A stretch of 64,000 bases of DNA from Streptococcus mitis subsp. hohhotensis (GTDB taxonomy: Bacteria > Bacillota > Bacilli > Lactobacillales > Streptococcaceae), in contig NZ_JPFZ01000008.1 in assembly GCF_000722775.1 (NCBI RefSeq), positions 122,880 through 186,879 on the forward strand, read 5' to 3'. The position numbers were made by a program, and so were the translations under genes. The notes beneath the pieces were generated by a model. The model saw only the letters and a program-made list of their open reading frames with translations. It was not told the DNA's origin and searched no databases. Below, piece by piece: positions 56,667 to 64,000 of this stretch. The number at the start of each line of letters is the position of its first letter. Position 1 is the first letter of the stretch.

Positions 56667-57178
56667 GAGTGATAGAGTTAACCTTGTCTAGTGACAAATT
56701 AGCCTTATTCGGCTTTCTCAAGTCTACCCCTACCCAAGCTTGGAAGAATGAGAATCACTTCAAATTCATCTACTTTGAACCGATTGGCGAAGCGCTGACG
56801 AATTTCCACTATAAAGGCTTGTATGTGACTGTCAAAGACGAAAAAGAGGAAGTAGAGGGTTGGAGGTTAGTTAGAGACTTGGAGATAGTTTTGGCCAGTC
56901 CTGACTTGCTGACGATCCTGAAAGATTTAGAGGTAAACAAATTGACCGAGCAACGGCAGGGGCTTGGAGTGGAGTTAAAAGGCTGGGTTTTTGACCTGAT
57001 TTGTAATGGCATTTATACCAGATATGAGACTTCACTTTTTGTCCGCTTGCTATTTGTCAATGGCTACAGTTTTAGTCAGCTGGTGGATTTATTTTCAGCA
57101 ATCGTTAAACGCAAAGACCTAGCAAGCTACTTTCTAGAAGTAGCGACAAAATTCTATAAGGAGGTGGCTTTTGAATAG
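56663..57178 (+). CDS. Replication-module protein of unknown function
   Basis: 171 aa. No motif recognised; C-terminal half helical (LFVRLLFVNGYSFSQLVDLF). Coupled to genes on both sides (ATGA before, 8-base overlap with vapE after). The place before a VapE-type helicase suggests a primase or loader role, but no primase motif is visible. Confidence 0.6.
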   Translation: MRVIELTLSSDKLALFGFLKSTPTQAWKNENHFKFIYFEPIGEALTNFHYKGLYVTVKDEKEEVEGWRLVRDLEIVLASPDLLTILKDLEVNKLTEQRQGLGVELKGWVFDLICNGIYTRYETSLFVRLLFVNGYSFSQLVDLFSAIVKRKDLASYFLEVATKFYKEVAFE

Positions 57179-58622
57179 TGAAGAAATTGTAAGTAAAATT
57201 ATCGAAGAGAATCAGCAACAAATACCGCCTACCGTGGTGGACTTGACCCAAGCAAGGGAGACTAACGAGGAAAACAACAGCCTGGATTTAACACCTAAAA
57301 CCAAAGGAAAAGGCTTTGTCATCACCTTGGACAATCTCAAGAAGATTTTGAGTGGGGATAGTAAGCTAAAAGGGGCGATACAGTACAACGCTTTTACATA
57401 TGAAATTGACGTTACCAAGTCTATTAAGTTAAATGGTAGAACCTTGAGCGGTACAATCGATGACCTGATTATCAGAGAGATTAGGGCTTATATTGCTACC
57501 AAGTATAAGATGGATTATAAAAAAGGGGATATCGCTGATATCTTAGAAGTGGTGGCTGGAGAACACAGCTACAACCCCTTAAAAGACTATCTGGAATCTT
57601 GCGAAAGCGAGTATAAAGAGTTAGTGAATCAGCGTGATCCCTTTGATATTTTAAGGCATTATCTCAATATCAAGGATGACGAATATAACCGTATTATTAT
57701 GGACTTGTTTTTCCGTGGAGCGGTTGCCAAGGTGTTTGACCCTACTGTTAAGTTTGACTTTGTGCTGGACTTGACTGGAAGGCAGGGAGTAGGAAAGCCC
57801 CAATTTTTTGAGGGGCTTTTTACTCACAAGTATTTTACAACCGTTGAGACCTTCACAGATAAAGATGACAAGGCTAGAATGGTAAGAAACTGGTGTGTAT
57901 TTGATGATGAGATGGTGGCCAGTAAAAAGGCTAGTTTTTCAGAATTGAAGAAATTCATCACAGAAACCAAGCTGGAGTTTAGACCGCCTTACGCCTCCAG
58001 CGACAGGCGATTGCCTAAGAGTTTTATTATTGTGAGGGCAACCAATGACCATGATTATTTAAACGACCTGACAGGAGAAAGGCGCTTTCTGGTTGCTGAG
58101 GTACACAAAGACACCGCTTATAGGGGCAGGAAGTGGACAGAGAAAGACCGTAGACACTTTTGGGGTGCTATGGTGATGGCTTGGAGAGCTAACCAAGTCT
58201 TGAACCTGACAGACGAGCAGGAAAAGCTAGTAAATGAGGTTAGAAGCCGTTACAAGTTTGTTGATGAAACCCTTGAGGATTTGGAGCGCTATTTAGGCAC
58301 TCCTTACCCAAAAAGAATGTATCAGTTCCCGATTACCGACAGGACGCGATGCTATTATATCTATGATATGATGAACGAGGGATACTATAGAAATAACAGG
58401 GGCGGAACGGTTGAACTGGACACAGACACCTATGGCGAGCTGGTAGATAGGGATAAGATGACCATTAACCTATTTTTTCAAGAGGTGTATTTGACTGACA
58501 AAGTACCGCCAAAGGATAAGGCTAAGGTTAAAAAGTATATGCAAAACCGAGACGGCTGGGAACATAGGCGATCAACAAGATTTGGTAAAAGTATTAAACC
58601 AGCTTACGTTAAAAAAATGTAG
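57171..58622 (+). CDS. VapE-type replication protein
   Basis: 483 aa, virulence-associated E family (SF3-like AAA helicase used by satellites). TTG start, AAGGAGG 8 bases upstream. Walker A region reads GRQGVGKP with Lys209; the usual Ser/Thr after Lys is Pro210, which is odd. Walker B FDDE follows in NWCVFDDEM; IVRATNDHDYL is sensor-1-like and TGERRFLV is the conserved arginine segment. Should start element replication at the iterons just downstream. Confidence 0.85.
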   Translation: MNSEEIVSKIIEENQQQIPPTVVDLTQARETNEENNSLDLTPKTKGKGFVITLDNLKKILSGDSKLKGAIQYNAFTYEIDVTKSIKLNGRTLSGTIDDLIIREIRAYIATKYKMDYKKGDIADILEVVAGEHSYNPLKDYLESCESEYKELVNQRDPFDILRHYLNIKDDEYNRIIMDLFFRGAVAKVFDPTVKFDFVLDLTGRQGVGKPQFFEGLFTHKYFTTVETFTDKDDKARMVRNWCVFDDEMVASKKASFSELKKFITETKLEFRPPYASSDRRLPKSFIIVRATNDHDYLNDLTGERRFLVAEVHKDTAYRGRKWTEKDRRHFWGAMVMAWRANQVLNLTDEQEKLVNEVRSRYKFVDETLEDLERYLGTPYPKRMYQFPITDRTRCYYIYDMMNEGYYRNNRGGTVELDTDTYGELVDRDKMTINLFFQEVYLTDKVPPKDKAKVKKYMQNRDGWEHRRSTRFGKSIKPAYVKKM

Positions 58623-58935
58623 TCAGTGTAGTTTATTTTTAAAAAGTGACTACATTTTAAATAGGAAGAAAACCCTTGATACATAAGGGGTTAGAAAAAA
58701 GTGTTGTTTTTACTATTTTACTGACTACACCCCTAAACCTTTGGTATTATTGACTTTTATATAAAAATGTAGTTATTTTCTATTTATTAAAGAGTATATC
58801 AAGATAAAAGATAAAAGGCGTTTATTGTTTATTTTTTTGGGAGCAAGGTGACTACATGACTACGCATGGCGAAAAGCCTTGTGACTGTAAGGCGGAGAGC
58901 GTAGTCACTAGATATCCCAAAATGACTACACTTTT
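58622..58935. other. Iteron-like replication origin region
   Basis: No gene from 58623 to 58973. TGACTAC units occur at 58647 (GTGACTACAT), 58722 (CTGACTACAC), 58849 (GTGACTACAT), 58857 (ATGACTACGC) and 58923 (ATGACTACAC), plus inverted copies at 58622 (GTCAGTGTAGT) and 58901 (GTAGTCAC). Between them is very AT-rich DNA (58735-58840). This is typical for a satellite origin next to its initiator. Confidence 0.72.
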
Positions 58936-58973
58936 TTATGAACTCTAAGAATTTTTTTAAGAGAGGTTTGAAA

Positions 58974-59077
58974 ATGAAAGTAGAATTTTGAAAGGTTTAG
59001 AAGGGAACACTTTCAAGGCTTTTACGATCAAAGATAAGAGATACACTATAAACACAGTGAGGGGAGAATATCAATGA
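58974..59077 (+). pseudogene. Possible frameshifted 35-codon gene
   Basis: After AGAGAGG, ATG AAA GTA GAA TTT TGA stops at once. If the T4 at 58986-58989 had one more T the frame would read MKVEFLKGLEGNTFKAF and go on to a TGA that overlaps the next ATG (ATGA). The coupling makes a once-intact gene plausible. Confidence 0.35.
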
Positions 59078-59235
59078 ATGATGATAAAATGCGATTTGCA
59101 ACAGAAAAAGGCTTTGTTGTCTATGAAAAATGTGGTATAATAGAGATAGAAAAAGTTCCAAGTTTTGGAGAAGTTACTTTATTCTATTCAGATGGGAAGT
59201 TTACCCATCTAGTCAAAAAAGAAACTAAAAAATAA
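59074..59235 (+). CDS. Small protein of the island
   Basis: 53 aa: MNDDKMRFATEKGFVVYEKC; predicted beta-rich. GGGGAG ribosome site. No family recognised. Confidence 0.6.
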   Translation: MNDDKMRFATEKGFVVYEKCGIIEIEKVPSFGEVTLFYSDGKFTHLVKKETKK

Positions 59236-59254
59236 GTCTATTGAGAACAACTCA

Positions 59255-59298
59255 GGGACATACCGTAAGCATATAATGCTAGTGGTATGTCCCTTTTT
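59255..59298 (+). terminator. Strong terminator between replication and capsid modules
   Basis: GGGACATACC (59255-59264) pairs perfectly with GGTATGTCCC (59284-59293); the loop contains a second hairpin AGCAT/ATGCT. Five T residues follow. Confidence 0.85.
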
Positions 59299-59324
59299 GT
59301 TTGCATAGAAAGGGGGTGAGGGTG

Positions 59325-59555
59325 ATGTCAGGAGATACTTCTTTAGGGTATGTAGTAGCCAATAAGTTTTCTATGGATCCAGATAAAAGACAGAAAATCT
59401 TTTCTCAGTGTAAAAAAGAAGATGATAGTTTAGAACAACGGAAACAAGAAATACTAGAAAAACATGCTAACAAACAAGACAAATCAAAATCTAGAAAAAA
59501 TGATTCTAAAGGCTCGGAGAGTCATAAAAGAAAAGCTAAGAGCAAAGAATTTTAG
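59325..59555 (+). CDS. Small, highly charged protein
   Basis: 76 aa from ATG 59325 (MSGDTSLGYVVANKFSMDPD). The second half is a Lys/Glu/Ser/Asp-rich coil (KHANKQDKSKSRKNDSKGSE). AAGGGGGTGAGGG ribosome site. Opens the capsid module after the terminator. Confidence 0.6.
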   Translation: MSGDTSLGYVVANKFSMDPDKRQKIFSQCKKEDDSLEQRKQEILEKHANKQDKSKSRKNDSKGSESHKRKAKSKEF

Positions 59556-59603
59556 AAAGAATTATAAACAAAAATCAGATATTAAAAGATGAAGGAGCAA
59601 AAA

Positions 59604-60464
59604 ATGACAACTAACTTAGTTAAACAAAAAGAAAATTTAGAAGCTTATATCCGAAGTACAGGTTATAACACTAGAGGGATGAACGTAGAAAATAATCATG
59701 TACTCATTGAAAAACCAATCCTTGATAGTTATGGAGATGAACATCAACGTAAAGAGCTGGTTGATCTAGTAAATGTTATTGAGACTCGTACCCGTGGTGG
59801 GAAGTATGAAGTGACTGACTTTGAATCTGATTCATTACAAGAAGTTAGCGAAAATTCGGTTGAGAGAACAGAAGCAGATAAAAAGAAAACTATCAGCGTT
59901 GATTACTTAGTTAAATTATTCAGTGGAAAACTTGATTTTTCACAGGAACAATTAGATGATGGCCAATATAATTTAACGGATTTTCTTGGTAAGAAGATTA
60001 TTAAATTAAAACGTAGAACACGAAATAGAGAGATTGGGAAAATTCTCCAAACTGCGAAAGTGCAGACTGCTACAAGTATGGACGACTTGAAATCTATTGT
60101 TTCTTTAATCAATCCAGAGCGAAATGTATCTATGGTTGTTAGTCAATCACTATTTAGTGTCTTAGAAAAAATGAAAGACACTTCAGGAAATTATCTCCTT
60201 AAAGTTGATAAAGAGACAGGGACAAGTGAAACATTCTTTGTAGATAACTTTTTAATTGTAGATGATACAACATTAGGGAATAAAGGTGACAAAAAAGGCT
60301 TTATCGGAGATCTAGAAAACTTTGTTACTTTGTTTGATCGCAAGAAAGATACACTTAGTTGGGTGAATGCGAATGACTATTTTGGAAAACGGTTGATTTT
60401 ACATACCCGATTTGATGTAAAAAAAGTTGAAGAAGATTGTGGTTATTTTATTCAATGGAACTAG
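59604..60464 (+). CDS. HK97-like phage major capsid protein
   Basis: 286 aa. The segment VLIEKPILDSYGDEHQRKEL begins an HK97-type core; the C-terminal part (SMVVSQSLFSVLEKMKD; FVDNFLIVDD; WVNANDYFGKRLILHTRFD) is the typical P-domain/A-domain end of HK97 capsids. The N-terminal region is short and no protease or scaffold gene is evident beside the coiled-coil gene that follows. Start at 59604 chosen for AAGGAG 7 bases upstream. Confidence 0.68.
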   Translation: MTTNLVKQKENLEAYIRSTGYNTRGMNVENNHVLIEKPILDSYGDEHQRKELVDLVNVIETRTRGGKYEVTDFESDSLQEVSENSVERTEADKKKTISVDYLVKLFSGKLDFSQEQLDDGQYNLTDFLGKKIIKLKRRTRNREIGKILQTAKVQTATSMDDLKSIVSLINPERNVSMVVSQSLFSVLEKMKDTSGNYLLKVDKETGTSETFFVDNFLIVDDTTLGNKGDKKGFIGDLENFVTLFDRKKDTLSWVNANDYFGKRLILHTRFDVKKVEEDCGYFIQWN

Positions 60465-60473
60465 GAGAAAGAA

Positions 60474-61004
60474 ATGGATAAAGAAAAAGTATTTTTATTA
60501 CTAGAAGAGCTAAATGATAAAAAGAATAAAATAAGAGGAGCAAGAGAAAAGCTAGATAAAAAAAGAAAAAACATCGTAAGGAAGCAAGATGTTTCGTTTG
60601 ATAATATCGATGAATTTTTATCTAATAACTCCGAAACTATAGAGCAGCTTGAAAGAATGGAAGAATCTATTAAATTACTGGAGAAACAATTTGAAAACGA
60701 TGAATGGGAATTAAGTTTGGCTCTTTTTGAATATATTTTTAAAGAAACTAAGCGCCAGGCAGAAAATAAGAATGTTTATAAGCGTTACCAGAAAAAACTT
60801 AAACAGATTCTAAATGCTTTTGATGAGATTCAAAATTTGAAAAAAGAAGTTGAAGAAATAAACAATAGTGTAGTAAAAGAATTAAGTCAGAAATATCAGT
60901 TGTCGCGGTATCGAACTGAAGTATACCCACATACTATTTTACCTTTCTTCTTAGAATCTCCAAAGGACTACCATAAAGCTAAAGAGTATCTAGAAAATAA
61001 TTGA
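60474..61004 (+). CDS. Coiled-coil protein beside the capsid gene
   Basis: 176 aa, mainly charged helix with heptad-like leucines (LLEELNDKKNKIRGAREKLD; EQLERMEESIKLLEKQFEND). AGGAGAAAG ribosome site. The position after the capsid gene suggests a scaffold or size-redirecting partner. Inference only. Confidence 0.62.
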   Translation: MDKEKVFLLLEELNDKKNKIRGAREKLDKKRKNIVRKQDVSFDNIDEFLSNNSETIEQLERMEESIKLLEKQFENDEWELSLALFEYIFKETKRQAENKNVYKRYQKKLKQILNAFDEIQNLKKEVEEINNSVVKELSQKYQLSRYRTEVYPHTILPFFLESPKDYHKAKEYLENN

Positions 61005-61014
61005 TTCTTTAAAC

Positions 61015-61070
61015 AAGGCTAATAATATTCTGAATGATTAAAAGAAGTATTACTAGCCTTTGTTTTTTAA
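61015..61070 (+). terminator. Terminator after the coiled-coil gene
   Basis: AACAAGGCTAATAAT pairs with ATTACTAGCCTTTGTT (small mismatches), followed by T residues. Confidence 0.75.
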
Positions 61071-61489
61071 CTTTACTAAGTTTCACATAACAAAGTAAGC
61101 ATAAACTGAAAAGAAGTAATAGCTTGAAAGCAAGGTATATCAGGGGTTTACAGAATGGAGTGAGTTTCACAGAATGTAAGATATGAGAAACTGAGGGGAT
61201 AAATTAAAGAAATTTCCCTTGAACTTGTCATACTGAAGAGTTGTCCAACTTAAAACAATGATACCTGGTAATTTGTTGAGTTGAAAGGATATTGACTCCC
61301 CCCCACCTTTTAAAAAATCTTTCTGGCCAGTAGGGTACCGGTGAAGGGAACTTTTTCCAAGTCGGAGACCTCCAGACAAAAAGGGGGTAAAAACCTACCA
61401 ATTTATCAGAAAAAGATTAGTTTTGAAAAATGAAGAAATTTAGTAGAAGAAATTAAGCTTTTACCCTTGTAATTTAAAGTAGAAAGCGG
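61071..61489. other. Non-coding stretch, candidate packaging (cos/pac) region
   Basis: No supported gene. GC-richer DNA stands out from 61290 to 61390: a C run (CTCCCCCCCCACC at about 61296), GGGTACCGGTG and AAAAGGGGGT with partial inverted symmetry. It lies between the capsid-like module and the ArpU-like gene, where phage cos sites often occur. Low certainty. Confidence 0.3.
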
Positions 61490-61837
61490 ATGACCTACTT
61501 TCTGAGATTCCAGAGGATGGCAGGAAGTGAAAACCAAGTTAGGATAGATGAAGAGGCTTGGAAACTTGTTCTACCTGATCAGTGGAATTTGACTAGTAAG
61601 CATGAAAAAGCAATCAGAGAGAGTCTAGAAACATTTGTCTATGATATCAATAAGATAGAAAACAAGCGAGCCAGAAAATACTTTATTATCCATTATTGTT
61701 ACATGAGGAAGAAAACAGTAAGTGAATGCTTAGAAATTGCTGGGATAAAATCCACTAATTATCATAGATACAAACAGATAGCTGTCTTAAACTTTGCTAG
61801 AATCCACCAGAACGGAGAACTAGAAGCATATAAGTAG
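61490..61837 (+). CDS. ArpU-like phage regulator
   Basis: 115 aa. ArpU/late-transcription-activator pattern: RARKYFIIHYCYMRKKTVSECLEI, then STNYHRYKQIAVLNFA as a sigma-like HTH. Such genes close the early part of streptococcal phages and islands. Start could be 61490 or the ATG at 61517. Confidence 0.72.
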   Translation: MTYFLRFQRMAGSENQVRIDEEAWKLVLPDQWNLTSKHEKAIRESLETFVYDINKIENKRARKYFIIHYCYMRKKTVSECLEIAGIKSTNYHRYKQIAVLNFARIHQNGELEAYK

Positions 61838-61908
61838 CCATCAGATGAATAACTGGAGTCTAGGACGCCCCGTTTTAGGGCTTCATCATATAGAAAACTC
61901 CATGAATC

Positions 61909-61946
61909 AACTAGAAACCCTTAGAAATGAATCTAAGGGCTTTTAG
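61909..61946 (+). terminator. Terminator after the ArpU-like gene
   Basis: CCCTTAGA and TCTAAGGG pair around AATGAA, followed by CTTTT. Confidence 0.8.
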
Positions 61947-61977
61947 ATTTTAGAATATATAGGTTGGTGATATATGG

Positions 61978-62083
61978 TATAATGGTAATAGGTAATAAAA
62001 AAAGCACGTTTGACCGTGCTAGTTTCTTGCCTGCTGAACTCATCATATAGTATAGTGGCTCCTTTATGGGGCTTTTTTTGTGA
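61978..62083 (+). ncRNA. Candidate small RNA near attR
   Basis: TATAAT at 61978-61983 is followed by a hairpin AGCACG-TTTGAC-CGTGCT (about 62003-62020) and by a terminator-like GGCTCC-TTTAT-GGGGC with seven T residues (ending about 62080). No ORF lies between. A transcript of about 90 nt is plausible. Confidence 0.45.
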
Positions 62084-62202
62084 ACATTTTTAGGAACTTT
62101 TAAAGAATTTAAAGAAAATATAAGGAAATATGATTTTAAAGAAAATCAGGAATATCAAGGTCTTTACTTACTAATGAAATATAAAAATCAAGCGGTAGCG
62201 GA

Positions 62203-62218
62203 ATAACTCAAAATGTGA
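62203..62218. repeat. Right attachment site (attR core)
   Basis: ATAACTCAAAATGTGA, the partner of 49439-49454, 12 bases before the rlmD start. Confidence 0.85.
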
Positions 62219-62230
62219 TAAGATAGGGGT

Positions 62231-63586
62231 ATGAATCTGAAAGTGAAACAAAAAATACCATTAAAAATCAAGCGCATGGGAATTAATGGTGAGGGAATCG
62301 GCTTTTATCAAAAAACCTTAGTCTTTGTGCCTGGTGCACTCAAAGGTGAAGATATCTATTGTCAGATTACTTCTATTAAACGTAACTTTGTTGAGGCAAA
62401 ATTACTGAAGGTCAACAAGAAGTCTAAATTCCGTGTTGTGCCAGCATGTACTATTTACAATGAGTGCGGAGGATGCCAAATCATGCACCTGCATTATGAT
62501 AAGCAGCTAGAGTTCAAGACGGACTTACTTCACCAAGCACTGAAAAAATTTGCCCCTGCAGGATATGAAAATTATGAAATCCGCCCGACGATTGGAATGC
62601 AAGAACCCAAGTACTACCGTGCTAAGTTACAATTTCAGACTCGAAAATTTAAGAATCAGGTCAAGGCGGGCTTATATGCACAAAACTCTCACTATTTAGT
62701 AGAGTTGAAAGACTGCCTGGTACAAGACAAGGAAACCCAAGTGATTGCTAATCGCCTAGCAGAATTACTTACTTATCACCAGATTCCAATCACGGATGAG
62801 AGAAAAGTTCTAGGTGTTAGAACTATAATGGTTCGACGAGCAAGAAAGACTGGACAGGTTCAGATTATTATTGTTACAAATCGTCAGCTTAATTTAACCC
62901 AACTAGTAAAAGACTTAGTTAAAGATTTCCCAGAAGTTGTGACAGTAGCTGTGAATACAAATAAAGCTAAAACCAGTGAGATTTATGGTGAAAAGACAGA
63001 GATTATCTGGGGAGAAGAGAGTATTCAAGAAGGTGTACTCGATTATGAATTTTCACTATCTCCTCGAGCGTTCTATCAACTAAATCCTGAACAAACAGAA
63101 GTTCTTTATAACGAGGCGGTAAAAGCCTTGGATGTTACTAAAGAAGACCATTTGATTGACGCTTATTGTGGAGTTGGAACGATTGGATTTGCCTTTGCAA
63201 AGAAAGTAAAAACACTCAGAGGTATGGATATTATTCCAGAAGCCATTGAAGATGCCAAGCGAAATGCGAAAAGAATGGGATTTGACAATACTCATTATGA
63301 AGCTGGAACGGCAGAAGAGATTATTCCTCGTTGGTACAAGGAAGGCTACCGAGCAGATGCTCTGATTGTGGACCCACCACGTACAGGTCTGGATGATAAG
63401 TTATTAGATACTATTTTTACTTATGTGCCAGAAAAAATGGTTTATATTTCTTGTAATGTTTCGACCTTGGCTCGTGATTTGGTACGCTTAGTAGAAGTCT
63501 ATGATCTTCATTATATCCAGTCGGTCGATATGTTCCCACATACAGCTCGAACTGAAGCTGTTGTAAAATTAATAAAAAAAGTTTAA
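62231..63586 (+). CDS. rlmD: 23S rRNA (uracil-5-)-methyltransferase RlmD/RlmCD type
   Basis: 451 aa. TRAM domain (1-60), iron-sulfur Cys cluster ([11 protein letters not shown] and the later CLVQ), and SAM-binding/methylase domain with [19 protein letters not shown] and the catalytic Cys in [12 protein letters not shown]. Methylates uridines in 23S rRNA. A weak GATAGGGGT site precedes the ATG. The island ends 12 bases upstream, so its promoter was probably changed by the insertion. Confidence 0.94.
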   Translation: MNLKVKQKIPLKIKRMGINGEGIGFYQKTLVFVPGALKGEDIYCQITSIKRNFVEAKLLKVNKKSKFRVVPACTIYNECGGCQIMHLHYDKQLEFKTDLLHQALKKFAPAGYENYEIRPTIGMQEPKYYRAKLQFQTRKFKNQVKAGLYAQNSHYLVELKDCLVQDKETQVIANRLAELLTYHQIPITDERKVLGVRTIMVRRARKTGQVQIIIVTNRQLNLTQLVKDLVKDFPEVVTVAVNTNKAKTSEIYGEKTEIIWGEESIQEGVLDYEFSLSPRAFYQLNPEQTEVLYNEAVKALDVTKEDHLIDAYCGVGTIGFAFAKKVKTLRGMDIIPEAIEDAKRNAKRMGFDNTHYEAGTAEEIIPRWYKEGYRADALIVDPPRTGLDDKLLDTIFTYVPEKMVYISCNVSTLARDLVRLVEVYDLHYIQSVDMFPHTARTEAVVKLIKKV

Positions 63587-63595
63587 AAAAAGGTG

Positions 63596-63623
63596 TTGAC
63601 AAAGTTTGAAAAGTCGGTATAAT
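63596..63623 (+). promoter_or_regulatory. Promoter of tRNA-Glu
   Basis: TTGACA (63596-63601), 16 bp, TATAAT (63618-63623). Confidence 0.85.
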
Positions 63624-63648
63624 AGTAAGAGTTGAAAATAATAACTCA

Positions 63649-63720
63649 GGTCCGTTGGTCAAGGGGTTAAGACACCGCCTTTTCACGGCGGTAACACGGG
63701 TTCGAATCCCGTACGGACTA
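63649..63720 (+). tRNA. tRNA-Glu (UUC)
   Basis: 72 nt cloverleaf: acceptor GGTCCGT/ACGGACT, D arm, anticodon stem CCGCC/GGCGG with loop TTTTCAC (anticodon TTC), T arm ACGGG-TTCGAAT-CCCGT, discriminator A; CCA not encoded. Precedes an rRNA operon, as common in streptococci. Confidence 0.96.
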
Positions 63721-63779
63721 TGGTATGTTGCGGTTGAGGCACTTGATGAAAAAAGTTTTAAAAAAGTTTCAAAAAAGTG

Positions 63780-63808
63780 TTGACAAGCGAAAGCAACTGT
63801 GATATACT
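63780..63808 (+). promoter_or_regulatory. rRNA operon promoter
   Basis: TTGACA (63780-63785), 17 bp, TATACT (63803-63808), about 150 bases before the mature 16S start. Confidence 0.85.
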
Positions 63809-63960
63809 AATATAGTTGTCGCTTGAGAGAAGTGAGTGACAAAGACCTTTGAAAACTGAACAAGACGAACCAATGTGCAGGGCACTACAACTAAGGTTGT
63901 AGTACTGAACAATGAAAAACAATAAATCTGTCAGTGACAGAAATGAGTGAGAACTCAAAC

Positions 63961-64000
63961 TTTTAATGAGAGTTTGATCCTGGCTCAGGACGAACGCTGG
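63961..64000 (+). rRNA. rrs: 16S rRNA, 5' end (cut by window)
   Basis: The universal 16S start AGAGTTTGATCCTGGCTCAG is followed by GACGAACGCTGG. Only about 40 bases are inside the window; the exact mature 5' end is approximate. Confidence 0.97.

Larger units (their letters stand above)
49439..62218. mobile_element. Integrated phage-satellite-like element (PICI-like), 12.8 kb
   Basis: Bounded by the 16-bp repeat. Order: integrase, fic, DUF4177, repressor (all leftward), Cro and early genes, MerR-like HTH, VapE-type replication protein, iteron region, capsid-like protein, coiled-coil protein, ArpU-like regulator (rightward). No terminase, portal, tail, holin or lysin is present. This is the plan of phage-inducible chromosomal islands, which borrow a helper phage for packaging. 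Removing the element would leave recX and rlmD divergent with about 30 bases between their starts. Confidence 0.82.

Noticed and set aside
61167-61379. 70-aa minus-strand ORF in the GC-rich patch
   Set aside because: No ribosome site, odd composition, and a run of G residues inside; looks non-coding.

Overview
The window comes from a low-GC Gram-positive bacterium of the Streptococcus mitis/pneumoniae group. The evidence is a pneumococcal-type blp bacteriocin locus, the ccrZ-trmB and rimP-nusA-ylxR-ylxQ-infB-rbfA blocks, a choline-binding surface protein with CW repeats, two BOX repeats, a ComX (SigX) box before a short competence-type ssb, and CIRCE plus a CtsR-like box before groESL. From memory these blocks are pneumococcus-like, but valS followed by rpoE-pyrG is not the order I recall for S. 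pneumoniae reference genomes, so S. mitis or a relative is as likely.

Layout. 1-6240: a reduced blp locus with the regulator pair blpRH, two copies of a terminator plus BlpR-box promoter, a decayed bacteriocin leader, small membrane proteins and the blpY-blpZ-pncP CAAX-protease tail; no blpC, blpA or blpB is present. 6358-13535: housekeeping cell-cycle, tRNA-modification and translation genes. 13683-19699: lipoprotein, PH-like/zinc-ribbon protein (frameshifted), SPFH protein, small membrane proteins, DUF1858/DUF438/DUF1912 and an HhH protein. 19736-26983: a T-box leader, a few enzymes, RhuM, then valS. 27053-30969: a variable spot with a DUF3883 nuclease-like gene and a TOTE-type primase-helicase lying between 162-bp direct repeats. 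31169-34793: rpoE, the pyrG leader and pyrG, and a choline-binding protein. 35043-37573: DUF4651, thioredoxin, ytpR, SDR, ssbB. 37661-44730: a sugar-sensing two-component system flanked by two solute-binding proteins, next to a complete mannose-family PTS. 44932-49429: groESL, queH, DUF402, recX.

49439-62218 is a 12.8-kb integrated element bounded by a 16-bp direct repeat (ATAACTCAAAATGTGA) in the recX/rlmD intergenic region. It has the architecture of a phage satellite (PICI-like): integrase at one end, divergent repressor/Cro switch with three 18-bp operators, small early genes, a VapE-type replication protein followed by iteron-like repeats, a lone HK97-like capsid protein with a coiled-coil partner, and an ArpU-like regulator at the far end; a Fic protein with a 4 x 51-bp palindromic repeat array lies beside the integrase. 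62231-64000: rlmD, tRNA-Glu(UUC) and the start of a 16S rRNA gene.

Three places look like one-base deletions in short homopolymers (14347, 49400, 58986). They may be sequencing errors, true frameshifts or, in the first case, programmed frameshifting at an A AAA AAG heptamer.
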